The position numbers and the translations under genes are program-made. DNA of 7,941 nucleotides from positions 1-7,941 of the forward strand of contig JACDBS010000080.1 in the NCBI GenBank assembly GCA_013694795.1. The letters run 5' to 3'. This document shows, in pieces, positions 1 to 7,739 of the stretch (positions are counted from its first letter, which is position 1; the number at the start of each line of letters is the position of its first letter). The DNA is from Chloroflexota bacterium. GTDB taxonomy: Bacteria > Chloroflexota > Limnocylindria > QHBO01. A model generated the notes under the pieces. It saw nothing but the letters and a program-made list of their open reading frames with translations, was not told the DNA's origin and made no database searches.

Positions 1-1418
1 TCGAGCGTGAGGGTGCGGCCGTCGATCCGGTAGCCGTTCCACGAGTGGTCGAAGATCTCGCGCCCATGGAACCGGCGGAACAGGTCGTCGACCTCGCCGC
101 CGCGCAACGTTGCGTCGTACAGGAGCGCCTCCTTGCGCGACAGCTCCTGGGTGCCAATTCGCGCGCCGTCGGGCAGCTCCAGCGCCACCTCGCGCCAGGC
201 GTCGGGGATCACGAGTTCCGTTTCCACCAGCCCGCTGCGCCGCGACGGCGATGGATTGAGGACGGTGACCGCGCCGCGGGGAACCGCCCCGGCAACTGCG
301 GCCGCGGCTCGCCGGGCGAGGGTCGTGGCGATTTGCTCAGCCTCAGCGAATCGGACGAGCACCTGGTCGACCACCGGATCGACGCTGCAGCCACAGATCG
401 AGTCGTGCGCGGAGTTCTCGACGACCTTGTCCCAGGCCAGGCGCAGGAATGCGGCCGGCCAGGCCTCGGGCGTGACGTGGAGCGCCGTCAGGGGCTCGGC
501 GTAGCGCTCCAGGGCGGTCTCCGCGCGTCCGGCGGCCTGCTTGATGTCGATCCGTGCGCTGGCCACGCCCATGAGCACGTTGGCACGTGCGCCAGAACGC
601 ATTTCGCCGCGCCAGCTCGGGTCGTCGGGTGTCAGCGCCGGCGCCTGGGCCACGTACTGGGCCAGCGTGCTGATGCGCATGCTGGATGTGTCATGCACCT
701 CGTTGAGTCGGCTGACCAGGGCGGCGAGCTCCGGCACCGGCACCGTGTGATCGGTGCCGTACATGGCCAGCACCGGATCGGTGCCGAACCACGGCGCGGC
801 CCAGTCCAACAACCGGGATGCGGCTCCATTCATCCCCTCGGGGACGGCGAACAGGTGCGCGGCGTTGCCGTAGCCACCGGGCAGGTACTCGGCGCGCACC
901 CAGGATCCGTCGGGCGACTCCCAGCGGAAGGCGTGGTGATCGACCGCGGCGGGGACGCCGCGCCAGACGACCGCATCGGCCAATCCCGCGTTTCGAAGGA
1001 TCTGCGGCATCTGCGCGACGTGGCCGAACATGTCGGGCAGGTAGCCGACCTTCATTGGTCCGCCGAAGTCCTCCGCGCGCCCCCACCCCATCTCGAGATT
1101 GCGCACCAGCGTCTCGCCGCTGACCAGGAACTCGTCCATGAGAATCTGCCACGGACCGATGGCCAGGCGGCCGGAGCGCACGTGGCCGGCGATGCGCTCC
1201 GCCTGCTCAGGCCGGATCTCAAGGTAATCGTCGATCGTGGCCACTTGCCCGTCGAGCGTGAAGGCGAAGCCGGGCTGCGCCTCGAGCATCTCCAGCACGC
1301 GGTCGACCAGGTCGATCAGCTGCATCCGAAAGCTCTGAAAGGGCCGATACCATTCGCGGTCCCAGTGGGTGTGCGGAACGAGGTGGATGGTGGTGGGACG
1401 GGACGGCGGGTCGATCAT
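1..1418 (-). CDS. Glycoside hydrolase family 38 alpha-mannosidase (3' end beyond window)
   Basis: This gene encodes a GH38 retaining, metal-dependent alpha-mannosidase. The first 472 residues are visible and the C-terminus runs off the left edge; family members are usually about 800-1000 residues. The N-terminus carries the GH38 signature HTHWDREW (residues 16-23), in which H18 and D20 match the zinc-binding His and Asp of the family. LPDMFGHVAQMPQIL (127-141) contains D129, the expected catalytic nucleophile and metal ligand. SAHDSICGC contains H338, the expected fourth metal ligand, so all active-site ligands are intact. TLDGQ at 54-58 is also typical. There is no signal peptide, so the enzyme should be cytoplasmic and act on imported substrate. 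The ATG at 1418 starts 46 nt after the malG-type stop and directly precedes the family signature; the ribosome-binding site is weak. Family and position as last visible gene of the sugar-uptake operon are clear. The exact substrate (manno-oligosaccharide, mannosylglycerate, glycan fragment) is not decidable from sequence. Confidence 0.93.
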   Translation of the reverse strand, partial: MIDPPSRPTTIHLVPHTHWDREWYRPFQSFRMQLIDLVDRVLEMLEAQPGFAFTLDGQVATIDDYLEIRPEQAERIAGHVRSGRLAIGPWQILMDEFLVSGETLVRNLEMGWGRAEDFGGPMKVGYLPDMFGHVAQMPQILRNAGLADAVVWRGVPAAVDHHAFRWESPDGSWVRAEYLPGGYGNAAHLFAVPEGMNGAASRLLDWAAPWFGTDPVLAMYGTDHTVPVPELAALVSRLNEVHDTSSMRISTLAQYVAQAPALTPDDPSWRGEMRSGARANVLMGVASARIDIKQAAGRAETALERYAEPLTALHVTPEAWPAAFLRLAWDKVVENSAHDSICGCSVDPVVDQVLVRFAEAEQIATTLARRAAAAVAGAVPRGAVTVLNPSPSRRSGLVETELVIPDAWREVALELPDGARIGTQELSRKEALLYDATLRGGEVDDLFRRFHGREIFDHSWNGYRIDGRTLTL

Positions 1419-1464
1419 CCGATTTCAGCCTCGTCGGTCACCGTCCGCGCCGCAATCCCCTCGA

Positions 1465-2376
1465 TCAGCCCTTGACCGAGCCTCCCAGGATGCCGCGCAC
1501 GAAGTATCGCTGGAGGGCGAAGAAGACGAACAGCGGCAGCAGCATGCTGATGAACGCCGCCGAGGTCAGCAGGTGCCAGTTGCGCCCGAGTGAGTCGACG
1601 AGGTTGGCGATGGTTACCGGCATGGGCGCGACCTGCGGGAAGCCTCCGACGAGGACGAGGGCGACGAGGAGGTCGTTCCAGACCCACATGAACTGGAAGA
1701 TCACGAGCGAGGCGATGGCCGGCACGGCCAGCGGCATCGCCAGGCGGAAGAAGGCGGTGGTCGGGCTGGCACCGTCGATGAAGGCCGACTCGAACATCTC
1801 GCGTGGCATGGAGCCGAAGAAGTTGCGCAACAGGAAGATCCCGAACGGCAGGCCAAAGCCGGTATGGGCCAGCCAGACCGCCGGGAAGGAGCCGACGATG
1901 CCGAGATCGACGCTGAACTGCAGGACCGGGATGAGCGTCGCCTGGAGCGGGATGACGAGGAGGCCCACCACCAGAACGAAGAGAACGTTGCGTCCGGGAA
2001 AGTTCATCCAGGAGAAGGCGAAGGCCGCGAAGGCGGCGACCATGATCGGGATGACCGTCGCCGGGATGGTGATGAGGAGGCTGTTCAGGAAGCTCGTCCC
2101 CATGTTGTTGCGCGAGAGGACGTCGAGGTAGTTCTGAACGGTGAACTCGAAGGGGAGCGTAAAGGCCGTCCACCAGCCCGTGGTGTTGGTCGCCGCCTCG
2201 GGCCGGAACGAGCTGATCAGCAGCGAGATCGTGGGGAGCAGCCAGACGATGCTGATGATCGCCAGCGTGAGGTGCAGTCCCAGGCGGCCGGTCCACGGCC
2301 GACGGCCGGCGATCGCGACCGGGCGTGCTGGCGCATCGACCTCGGCGTCGGCGGGGGCCCCGATCGGCACCGTCAT
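1465..2376 (-). CDS. Carbohydrate ABC transporter inner-membrane permease, MalG-type
   Basis: A 303-residue permease of the MalG (CUT1) family, one of the two membrane subunits of a sugar importer. A cytoplasmic N-terminal tail of about 30 residues is followed by six predicted membrane helices (about 33-55, 97-122, 130-152, 165-184, 221-243, 270-290). The EAA loop that docks on the ATPase is at about 196-220: E196-S-A-F-I-D201-G202-A203, with P215 further on. The C-terminus ends in the RGILGGSVKG type seen in MalG proteins. The ATG overlaps the TGA of the malF-type gene as ATGA, and AGGAGG lies 7 nt upstream of the start inside the previous gene, so translation is probably coupled and the two permeases made in equal amounts. 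Transported sugar cannot be read from the permease itself; the neighbouring GH38 gene suggests an alpha-mannoside. Confidence 0.94.
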   Translation of the reverse strand: MTVPIGAPADAEVDAPARPVAIAGRRPWTGRLGLHLTLAIISIVWLLPTISLLISSFRPEAATNTTGWWTAFTLPFEFTVQNYLDVLSRNNMGTSFLNSLLITIPATVIPIMVAAFAAFAFSWMNFPGRNVLFVLVVGLLVIPLQATLIPVLQFSVDLGIVGSFPAVWLAHTGFGLPFGIFLLRNFFGSMPREMFESAFIDGASPTTAFFRLAMPLAVPAIASLVIFQFMWVWNDLLVALVLVGGFPQVAPMPVTIANLVDSLGRNWHLLTSAAFISMLLPLFVFFALQRYFVRGILGGSVKG

Positions 2377-3335
2377 CGCATCGCCTCCTGCTGCTGGAAC
2401 CGACGAATGTTGATCAGCATCACCGGGATGATTGCCAGCAGCAGGATGACCGCCACCGCCGACGCCGACCCGACGTCACCGTTGATGAAGCGCGCCCGGT
2501 AGAAGAGGCTGGCGATCACCTCGGTGTCGAAGTTGCCGGATGTCATGACGAATACGATGTCGAACGTCTTGAGGGCGGTGATGACGATCGTCGTTCCCAC
2601 GACGGCGATCGTCGGGGCCAGAAGCGGCAGGATGATGCGGAAGAAGACCTGCAGCTCAGTTGCGCCGTCAATCCGCGCCGCCTCGAGCAGCTCGGTTGAG
2701 ATGCCCTTCAGGCCGGCCGACAGGATCACCATCGCGAAGCCGACCCACATCCAGATCCCCACGATGATCAGCATCACCGTATTGCGCGGCCACTCGGTGA
2801 GCCAGGATTGCGGCTCGGCGCCGACCGTCGCTAGCCCCGCGTTCAGGGTGCCGATGTCCGGGTCGAACTCGTACATGAATCCCCAAATGACGCCGGCGGC
2901 GACGAAGCTGATGGCCATGGGGATGAAGATCAGCGCCTTCACTCCCGTCTCATAACGAACCCGGTCGGTGAGGACGGCGACGATGAGACCGATCACGATG
3001 ACGATCCCGGTGAAGAGCACGAGCCACATCGCGGTGTTGGCGATTGTCAGCCAGAAGCTGTCGTTTCCGAACAGGCCGAGGTAGTTGTCGAACCCAACGA
3101 AGCTCTCAGACCGGCGATCCATAACACTGAGGATGGCTGTCTGGATCATCGGATAGATCAGGTACACCCCAAGGAAGGCGAAGGCGGGCAGCAGCCAGAG
3201 CCAGGGACGGATGGTGGCGCGCCGTCGCTCAGGGAGGCCTCGGACCAGCCATTCGGTGGCCAGGATGTAGAGGACCGTGACGGCGGGCACGCCGACGATG
3301 GCGAGGACCGCAAAGCCGAGCGTCCCGAAGTCCAA
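2373..3335 (-). CDS. Carbohydrate ABC transporter inner-membrane permease, MalF-type (TTG start)
   Basis: A 320-residue permease of the MalF/AglF (CUT1) family, partner of the MalG-type protein. An extra N-terminal hydrophobic segment (about 8-30) precedes a core with helices near 46-66, 100-122, 133-155, 188-208, 240-262 and 290-308. The conserved first periplasmic segment FVGFDNY lies at 79-85, and the EAA loop ELLEAARIDGATE starts at 215, with E218, D223, G224 and P237. The start is TTG: GGAGG sits 7 nt upstream, an in-frame TAG lies five codons upstream, and the first internal ATG falls only at residue 63, inside the second hydrophobic segment. A short intergenic gap with a strong hairpin separates it from the binding-protein gene. 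The stop overlaps the malG-type start. Confidence 0.94.
   Translation of the reverse strand: MDFGTLGFAVLAIVGVPAVTVLYILATEWLVRGLPERRRATIRPWLWLLPAFAFLGVYLIYPMIQTAILSVMDRRSESFVGFDNYLGLFGNDSFWLTIANTAMWLVLFTGIVIVIGLIVAVLTDRVRYETGVKALIFIPMAISFVAAGVIWGFMYEFDPDIGTLNAGLATVGAEPQSWLTEWPRNTVMLIIVGIWMWVGFAMVILSAGLKGISTELLEAARIDGATELQVFFRIILPLLAPTIAVVGTTIVITALKTFDIVFVMTSGNFDTEVIASLFYRARFINGDVGSASAVAVILLLAIIPVMLINIRRFQQQEAMR
2384..2389 (-). promoter_or_regulatory. Ribosome-binding site of the malG-type permease, inside malF
   Basis: Perfect AGGAGG on the minus strand, 7 nt before the ATG at 2376 and lying within the last codons of the malF-type gene. It supports the chosen start and allows both coupled and independent initiation. 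Confidence 0.75.
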
Positions 3336-3341
3336 TTCGTG

Positions 3342-3349
3342 CCCTCCCT
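3342..3349 (-). promoter_or_regulatory. Strong ribosome-binding site that fixes a TTG start (malF-type gene)
   Basis: Read on the minus strand the bases are AGGGAGGG. Its GGAGG core ends 7 nt before the TTG at 3335. No ATG or GTG lies between it and the TTG, and a TAG in frame closes the region upstream, so this site settles the start codon. Confidence 0.8.
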
Positions 3350-3374
3350 AACGCTTGCACCGAAGTGTGTCGTG

Positions 3375-3406
3375 GAGTGGGTCGGCCGAATCCGACCGAC
3401 CCACTC
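3375..3406 (-). terminator. Intercistronic hairpin between binding-protein and permease genes
   Basis: Perfect inverted repeat: arm 3375-3385 (gagtgggtcgg) pairs base for base with 3396-3406 (ccgacccactc), leaving a 10-nt loop. It starts 11 nt past the stop of the binding-protein gene and lies about 40 nt before the permease start. There is no T-run after it on the minus strand, so it is not a clean intrinsic terminator. The likelier role is partial attenuation or protection of the upstream mRNA from 3' decay, as known for malE-malF type gaps where the binding protein is made in excess. That role is inferred; the stem itself is plain in the sequence. Confidence 0.6.
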
Positions 3407-3417
3407 GCGTCAACCAA

Positions 3418-4740
3418 TCAGCCTCCGTACGCCGATTCCTGGACCGTGTCGAGCTCGTCCAGGATGCCGTCGAGGCTGTCGGGGTCCTGCACGTAATCAA
3501 GGACGGCTCCCCAGAAGGCTTCGTTCATCGCCGCGGGCATCAGGTCGGAGGCGTCGAATCGCGTCGTCTCCGCGCTCAAGATGATCTCGGCGAATCGCTG
3601 TGAGGTCTCGTCCGGATACGCATCAGCCGGGACCTCCTTACTCGGGGAAATGGCCCCGCCGCGCTCGACCCAGATCCGCTGGGCCTCGGGCGTGGTGAGG
3701 TACTGCATCAGCGATCGGGCCTGTGGCGTGTCGTTGAACATGCCGAACAGGTCGCCGGCGGTGGTGACGCCGTTGAACTCGATGCCTGGCATCGGGAAGA
3801 AGTCGTACGTCTCGCCAGCCACGGCCACGTCCGGGAAGTTGTCCTCGAAGAACCCGGTGATGAAGCTCGCCTGGTGATGCAGGTAACACTCGGCCGGGTC
3901 GGCGAACAGGCAGTCACCGCCGTTGCCGAAGGCGGTATTGATCACCTGGTTCGGACCGCCGGCCACCATCGCCTCGTCCGTTGCCCAGGCGCCGAATGCC
4001 TCGAATGCCGAGCGAATCTCGTCGCTGCTCCACGGGAGCTCGCCCGCCACCCACTGATCGTAGACGTCCGGGCCTGACTGGCGCAGGACGAAGTCTTCGA
4101 TCCAGTCGGTCGCCGGCCAACCGCTGGCCGCACCGCTCTCGAGGCCGATGCCCCACGGCGGCGTGCCGCTGGCGGCCATCTCGTCAACAAGGGCGGTCAG
4201 GCCATCGAAGTCCTCGGGCACCTCGTAACCACCCGCAGCGAACTGCTCCGGGTTGTAGAAGATGAGGCCTTTGACGCTCACCTTGGTGAAGATCCCAACC
4301 AGCTGGTCATCTACCGTGCCCGCGGTGATCCAGCCCTGGTCGTACTGAGTGGAGTAGGTGTCCATGTCGATGACATCGTCCAGCGGAACGAGGTCGCCGT
4401 CGCGGGCGAATTGCTGCATCGCGCCGGGTCCGGGGAGGCCTGCGATGTCGGGCGGATTGCCTCCGGCGATCTGCGTCGTGAGCTGGGCATTGATGTCGCG
4501 CGTCGCGGTGTACTCGACCTCGACGCCGGTCTGATCCAGCCATGGCTGGATCATGGCCATGAACGACTCCTGTTCGGCGTCGGCGTACACGGCGAGGATG
4601 CTGATCGTGCCGCCGAGCTCACCCTCACCGCCTGCGCCCGGGCTTCCGCCTGCGCCCGGGCTTCCGCCGCCGTCGCCGGTGCATGCGGCAAGCACCAGCA
4701 TGACGATCATGACTGGTGCTACCAATCGAAACTTGGACAT
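3418..4740 (-). CDS. Extracellular sugar-binding lipoprotein of the ABC transporter (AglE-like)
   Basis: A 440-residue family-1 extracellular solute-binding protein that captures the sugar and delivers it to the MalF/MalG-type permease. The N-terminus is a lipoprotein signal: K3 and R5, a hydrophobic stretch (6-17), then lipobox LAAC with C20 as the lipidated residue. A flexible Gly/Ser/Pro/Ala linker with a duplicated GGSPGA unit (about 24-40) follows. The mature domain begins near 44. GNPPDIAGLPGPG and a late TTPEAQRIWVERGGAISPSK block are typical of CUT1 binding proteins. CYLHHQASFI resembles AglE-type alpha-glucoside binders, and C277 and C285 could form a disulfide. The ATG at 4740 was chosen because GGAGG lies 6 nt upstream and the signal peptide starts there; the frame stays open upstream by 110 codons, but that stretch overlaps the ATPase gene and has no signal character. 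The true ligand is open; the GH38 gene points to an alpha-mannoside. Confidence 0.93.
   Translation of the reverse strand: MSKFRLVAPVMIVMLVLAACTGDGGGSPGAGGSPGAGGEGELGGTISILAVYADAEQESFMAMIQPWLDQTGVEVEYTATRDINAQLTTQIAGGNPPDIAGLPGPGAMQQFARDGDLVPLDDVIDMDTYSTQYDQGWITAGTVDDQLVGIFTKVSVKGLIFYNPEQFAAGGYEVPEDFDGLTALVDEMAASGTPPWGIGLESGAASGWPATDWIEDFVLRQSGPDVYDQWVAGELPWSSDEIRSAFEAFGAWATDEAMVAGGPNQVINTAFGNGGDCLFADPAECYLHHQASFITGFFEDNFPDVAVAGETYDFFPMPGIEFNGVTTAGDLFGMFNDTPQARSLMQYLTTPEAQRIWVERGGAISPSKEVPADAYPDETSQRFAEIILSAETTRFDASDLMPAAMNEAFWGAVLDYVQDPDSLDGILDELDTVQESAYGG
4629..4668. repeat. 18-bp in-frame tandem repeat in the lipoprotein linker
   Basis: The unit cgcctgcgcccgggcttc occurs at 4629-4646 and again at 4647-4664 without mismatch, followed by 4 bases of a third copy. 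It encodes two copies of a six-residue Gly/Ser/Pro/Ala unit just after the lipidated cysteine. Being a multiple of three, changes in copy number would only lengthen or shorten the membrane tether. Confidence 0.85.
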
Positions 4741-4864
4741 CCGATTCCTCCACCTGACTTCTGAAGAGAGTGCGTGGACGCGGCCACGGATCAACGCTAT
4801 GTCTTGGATCGCATGTCTCTCTACGTACGGGTTGCCATCGTGATCGGATCGAAAACGCGTCGGC
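4741..4864. other. Intergenic region between ATPase and binding-protein genes
   Basis: These 124 bases separate the first and second genes of the operon. Apart from the GGAGG at 4747-4751 (minus strand) serving the binding-protein gene, I see no convincing -35/-10 pair, no hairpin with a T-run and no clear operator palindrome. The gap is long enough for a second promoter, but none is supported by eye. Confidence 0.4.
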
Positions 4865-5956
<1,092 letters not shown>

Positions 5957-6077
5957 CGGGTCTTCGCTCCTATGCTCACGGCGGGCTCGCCGGAGGGCCG
6001 CGTGGCCCACGGTCGGGGAACGCATCATAGTACGGGGTGCAACCACTCATCACACGCTGGTCGTGCGCCTCTTCGCC
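5957..6077. promoter_or_regulatory. Divergent intergenic region, probable promoters for operon and ParB-like gene
   Basis: These 121 bases separate the divergent first genes, so promoters in both directions are expected. On the minus strand TATGAT (6029-6024) is a fair -10 match 67 nt before the ATPase start, but no good -35 lies at the usual distance (TGATGA at 6052-6047). A short inverted repeat cggcg/cgccg at about 5979-5992 lies in the expected leader. No convincing plus-strand promoter or regulator operator is visible. The assignment rests mainly on gene arrangement. Confidence 0.35.
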
Positions 6078-6683
6078 ATGAACGTGCTGTTCCGCTTCTC
6101 CGCCATGGTCGTGCTGGCCGCCGTGATCGCCCGCTTCCGGCGCTGGCGCCAACATGCCGTGGGTGGAAGGGCCGGCTCCCGCCTCCCTTCCCTCTACGAC
6201 CTGTATCCCGGCATCGCCACCGCCCCGCGGCGCGCCGTCGGCGTGCGCAGCGTGCCCCTCGACCGGATCGTTGGCACCATGCGTCACCCGTCACAGAACA
6301 CCGCCGACTTCTTGCCACTTCCCCGATTGCGCGGGGCGAACTGGAGGGCACGCTGGCAGCGCATCAACCGCGCCATGGACCTGCTCACCACGCTGCCTCC
6401 GCTCGAGCTGGTTCAGGTGGGCGATGACTACTACGTGGTCGATGGCCACAACCGCGTGGCAGCAGCCCGTCGGGTGGACGCGGTCGAGATCGATGCCGAC
6501 GTGACCCAGCTCCTGCTCCCCGGAGTCGCGCGGCCGCGCCAGGCCATGGTCGACGCCAGCAGCCTGGTCGGGACGGAGGAGGTCCGCCAGGCCGCCAGAG
6601 GTCGTTACTCCCGCACCGTGGAACAGCGCACCGCGGCGGACGGCGTCTCGCGACAGGACCTCCTGCGTGACGACGACCGGTGA
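6078..6683 (+). CDS. Small ParB/sulfiredoxin-fold domain protein with hydrophobic N-terminus, function unknown
   Basis: About 201 residues. The core resembles the ParB N-terminal/sulfiredoxin-like fold: VRSVPLDRIVGT (56-67), then PPLELVQVGDDYYVVDGHNRVAAAR (107-131), in which DGHNR fills the position of the GxxR nucleotide-binding motif of ParB, and a closing strand VEIDADVTQL (136-145). There is no helix-turn-helix or dimerisation region as in chromosome-partitioning ParB, so a role in segregation is unlikely. Residues 1-20 are hydrophobic and followed by a basic patch (RFRRWRQH), which could form a membrane anchor. The ATG at 6078 is preferred; an open frame reaches back to 5943 but would overlap the divergent ATPase start and code for arginine-rich, unlike-protein sequence. 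No clear ribosome-binding site precedes 6078 and a later ATG at 6105 is possible. The stop overlaps the next start as GTGA, implying a functional link with the phosphoesterase. Confidence 0.75.
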   Translation: MNVLFRFSAMVVLAAVIARFRRWRQHAVGGRAGSRLPSLYDLYPGIATAPRRAVGVRSVPLDRIVGTMRHPSQNTADFLPLPRLRGANWRARWQRINRAMDLLTTLPPLELVQVGDDYYVVDGHNRVAAARRVDAVEIDADVTQLLLPGVARPRQAMVDASSLVGTEEVRQAARGRYSRTVEQRTAADGVSRQDLLRDDDR

Positions 6684-7366
6684 CGGATCGGCTTCGCGTG
6701 CTTTGGCCGGATGCGACGCCCTTTCGAGATCGCGAAGGCCGCCCGATCAGGATCCTCGCCATTTCGGATGAGCCTGATCAGTCGCTCGACTCCGATGCGA
6801 CCCGGGAGGGATTGGGCAGGATCGACCTCATCATCGGCGCCGGCGACCTCCAGCCCGAGTATCTCTCCTTTATCAGCGATGCCTTTCACGCGCCGCTGCG
6901 CTACATCCGCGGCAACCACGACGTTGGCGCCGCCTGGGCACACTCCGAGCGAGCGCTGCTGCCGCAACCGATGCCGGAGGCGACCCTGATCACCGAGGCC
7001 GGCCTTCGGATCATCGGCTTCTCCGGCTCGCCCATCTACAACGCGCGCGGCATGCAGGTGTCCGGCCTGGGCATGTGGGGAAGGGTCGTCATCGCGTGGC
7101 TGCGGACGATGGGCGTCCGTCCACTGCTCGTGGTCAGCCATGCGCCGCCGCGTGATGTGAATGACGGCCACGATCGGGCGCACCGCGGTTTCCACGCCTT
7201 TCGTTGGCTCGTCGCGCGGCTGAGCCCGCCGCTGTGGCTTCACGGGCACACGGCCCTGGTGCGCCGCGGGATCGACGATCGAAGCGCGACCCACGGAACG
7301 ACGCTCTTCTACAACTGCACCGGCGCGACGCTCATCGAGCTTCTGCCGCCCGACACGCCTGGATGA
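6680..7366 (+). CDS. Calcineurin-like metallophosphoesterase (GTG start)
   Basis: A 228-residue protein of the calcineurin-like phosphoesterase superfamily, two-metal enzymes that hydrolyse phosphomono- or diesters. Motifs appear in the expected order: ISDEPD (28-33), GAGDLQ with D56, GNHD (78-81), SHAPP with H154, and HGH (188-190). The first motif is normally D-x-H; here D30 is followed by E-P-D, so the usual histidine is missing and D33 might substitute. The segment DRAHRGFHAFRWL (165-177) is a family block between the last histidine motifs. No signal peptide or membrane segment is seen. The GTG start shares bases with the TGA of the ParB-like gene (GTGA), no strong ribosome-binding site is present, and no nearby alternative fits, so translation is probably coupled. 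Substrate is unknown; nuclease, nucleotide or phospholipid-headgroup activity are all open. Confidence 0.88.
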   Translation: MTDRLRVLWPDATPFRDREGRPIRILAISDEPDQSLDSDATREGLGRIDLIIGAGDLQPEYLSFISDAFHAPLRYIRGNHDVGAAWAHSERALLPQPMPEATLITEAGLRIIGFSGSPIYNARGMQVSGLGMWGRVVIAWLRTMGVRPLLVVSHAPPRDVNDGHDRAHRGFHAFRWLVARLSPPLWLHGHTALVRRGIDDRSATHGTTLFYNCTGATLIELLPPDTPG

Positions 7367-7438
7367 GGCCCATCGCCAAAGGCGGCATGCGGCGTGCATC
7401 GACCGGCGCGGAATGCGCCATCATCGGCCCATCTGAGT

Positions 7439-7445
7439 AAGGAGG
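7439..7445 (+). promoter_or_regulatory. Strong ribosome-binding site of the GlsB-type gene
   Basis: AAGGAGG ends 6 nt before the ATG at 7452. It is the best match to the anti-Shine-Dalgarno in the window and fixes the start of a very short gene. Confidence 0.8.
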
Positions 7446-7451
7446 AGTTCC

Positions 7452-7715
7452 ATGCCTGACCTCGGCATCCTGGGGTGGATCATCGTCGGACTCATTGCCG
7501 GCGCCGTCGCGGGGGCGTTCGTGCCCGGGCGTCAGCGCTACGGCTGCCTTGGCACCATGCTGATCGGCATCCTGGGCGGCATCTTGGGCGGATTCCTGTG
7601 GGTGAACGTCCTCAATCAGGCGCCGGCGAGTGGGTGGCTCGGCGCGATCATCGTCGCGACGATTGGCGCGGCGCTCGTGATCCTGGTGCTGCGAGGCGTC
7701 GGCGGCCGCAGCTGA
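7452..7715 (+). CDS. GlsB/YeaQ/YmgE-family small membrane protein
   Basis: An 87-residue, glycine- and isoleucine-rich membrane protein. Three hydrophobic segments are visible (about 5-24, 34-52, 61-82), separated by a short basic loop (PGRQRYG, 25-31) and by NQAPASG. The GLIAGAVAGAFVPG block near the N-terminus and the second glycine-zipper segment are characteristic of the GlsB/YeaQ/YmgE (transglycosylase-associated) family. These proteins are often stress-induced, but their biochemical role is not settled; the transglycosylase name is historical. Length is normal for the family. It lies 85 nt after the phosphoesterase gene with its own strong ribosome-binding site, so it may belong to the same transcript or be separate. 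Confidence 0.9.
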   Translation: MPDLGILGWIIVGLIAGAVAGAFVPGRQRYGCLGTMLIGILGGILGGFLWVNVLNQAPASGWLGAIIVATIGAALVILVLRGVGGRS

Positions 7716-7735
7716 TTCGGTTGAGATTCGGTTGA
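7714..7735. repeat. Perfect 11-bp tandem duplication
   Basis: gattcggttga occurs at 7714-7724 and immediately again at 7725-7735. The first copy overlaps the TGA stop of the GlsB-type gene. The second copy ends in TTGACC (7732/7733-7737), a near match to a -35 box, so the duplication may have created or doubled promoter-like sequence ahead of the tRNA gene. Confidence 0.8.
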
Positions 7736-7739
7736 CCAT

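Noticed and set aside
45..1475. 476-codon open frame on the plus strand
   Set aside because: It lies antisense to the GH38 gene, whose motifs are unmistakable. Its translation is Arg/His/Gly-rich without recognisable domains, as expected for a complementary frame in GC-rich DNA.
4741..4864. Internal promoter before the binding-protein gene
   Set aside because: No acceptable -35/-10 pair at 16-18 nt spacing was found on the minus strand.
6078..6683. Chromosome-partitioning ParB
   Set aside because: Only the N-terminal fold is present; there is no helix-turn-helix, no dimerisation domain, no ParA neighbour and no parS-like site seen.
7404..7419. Hairpin ggcgc/gcgcc upstream of the GlsB-type gene
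   Set aside because: Only 5 bp with no T-run; such stems are frequent by chance in sequence this rich in GC.
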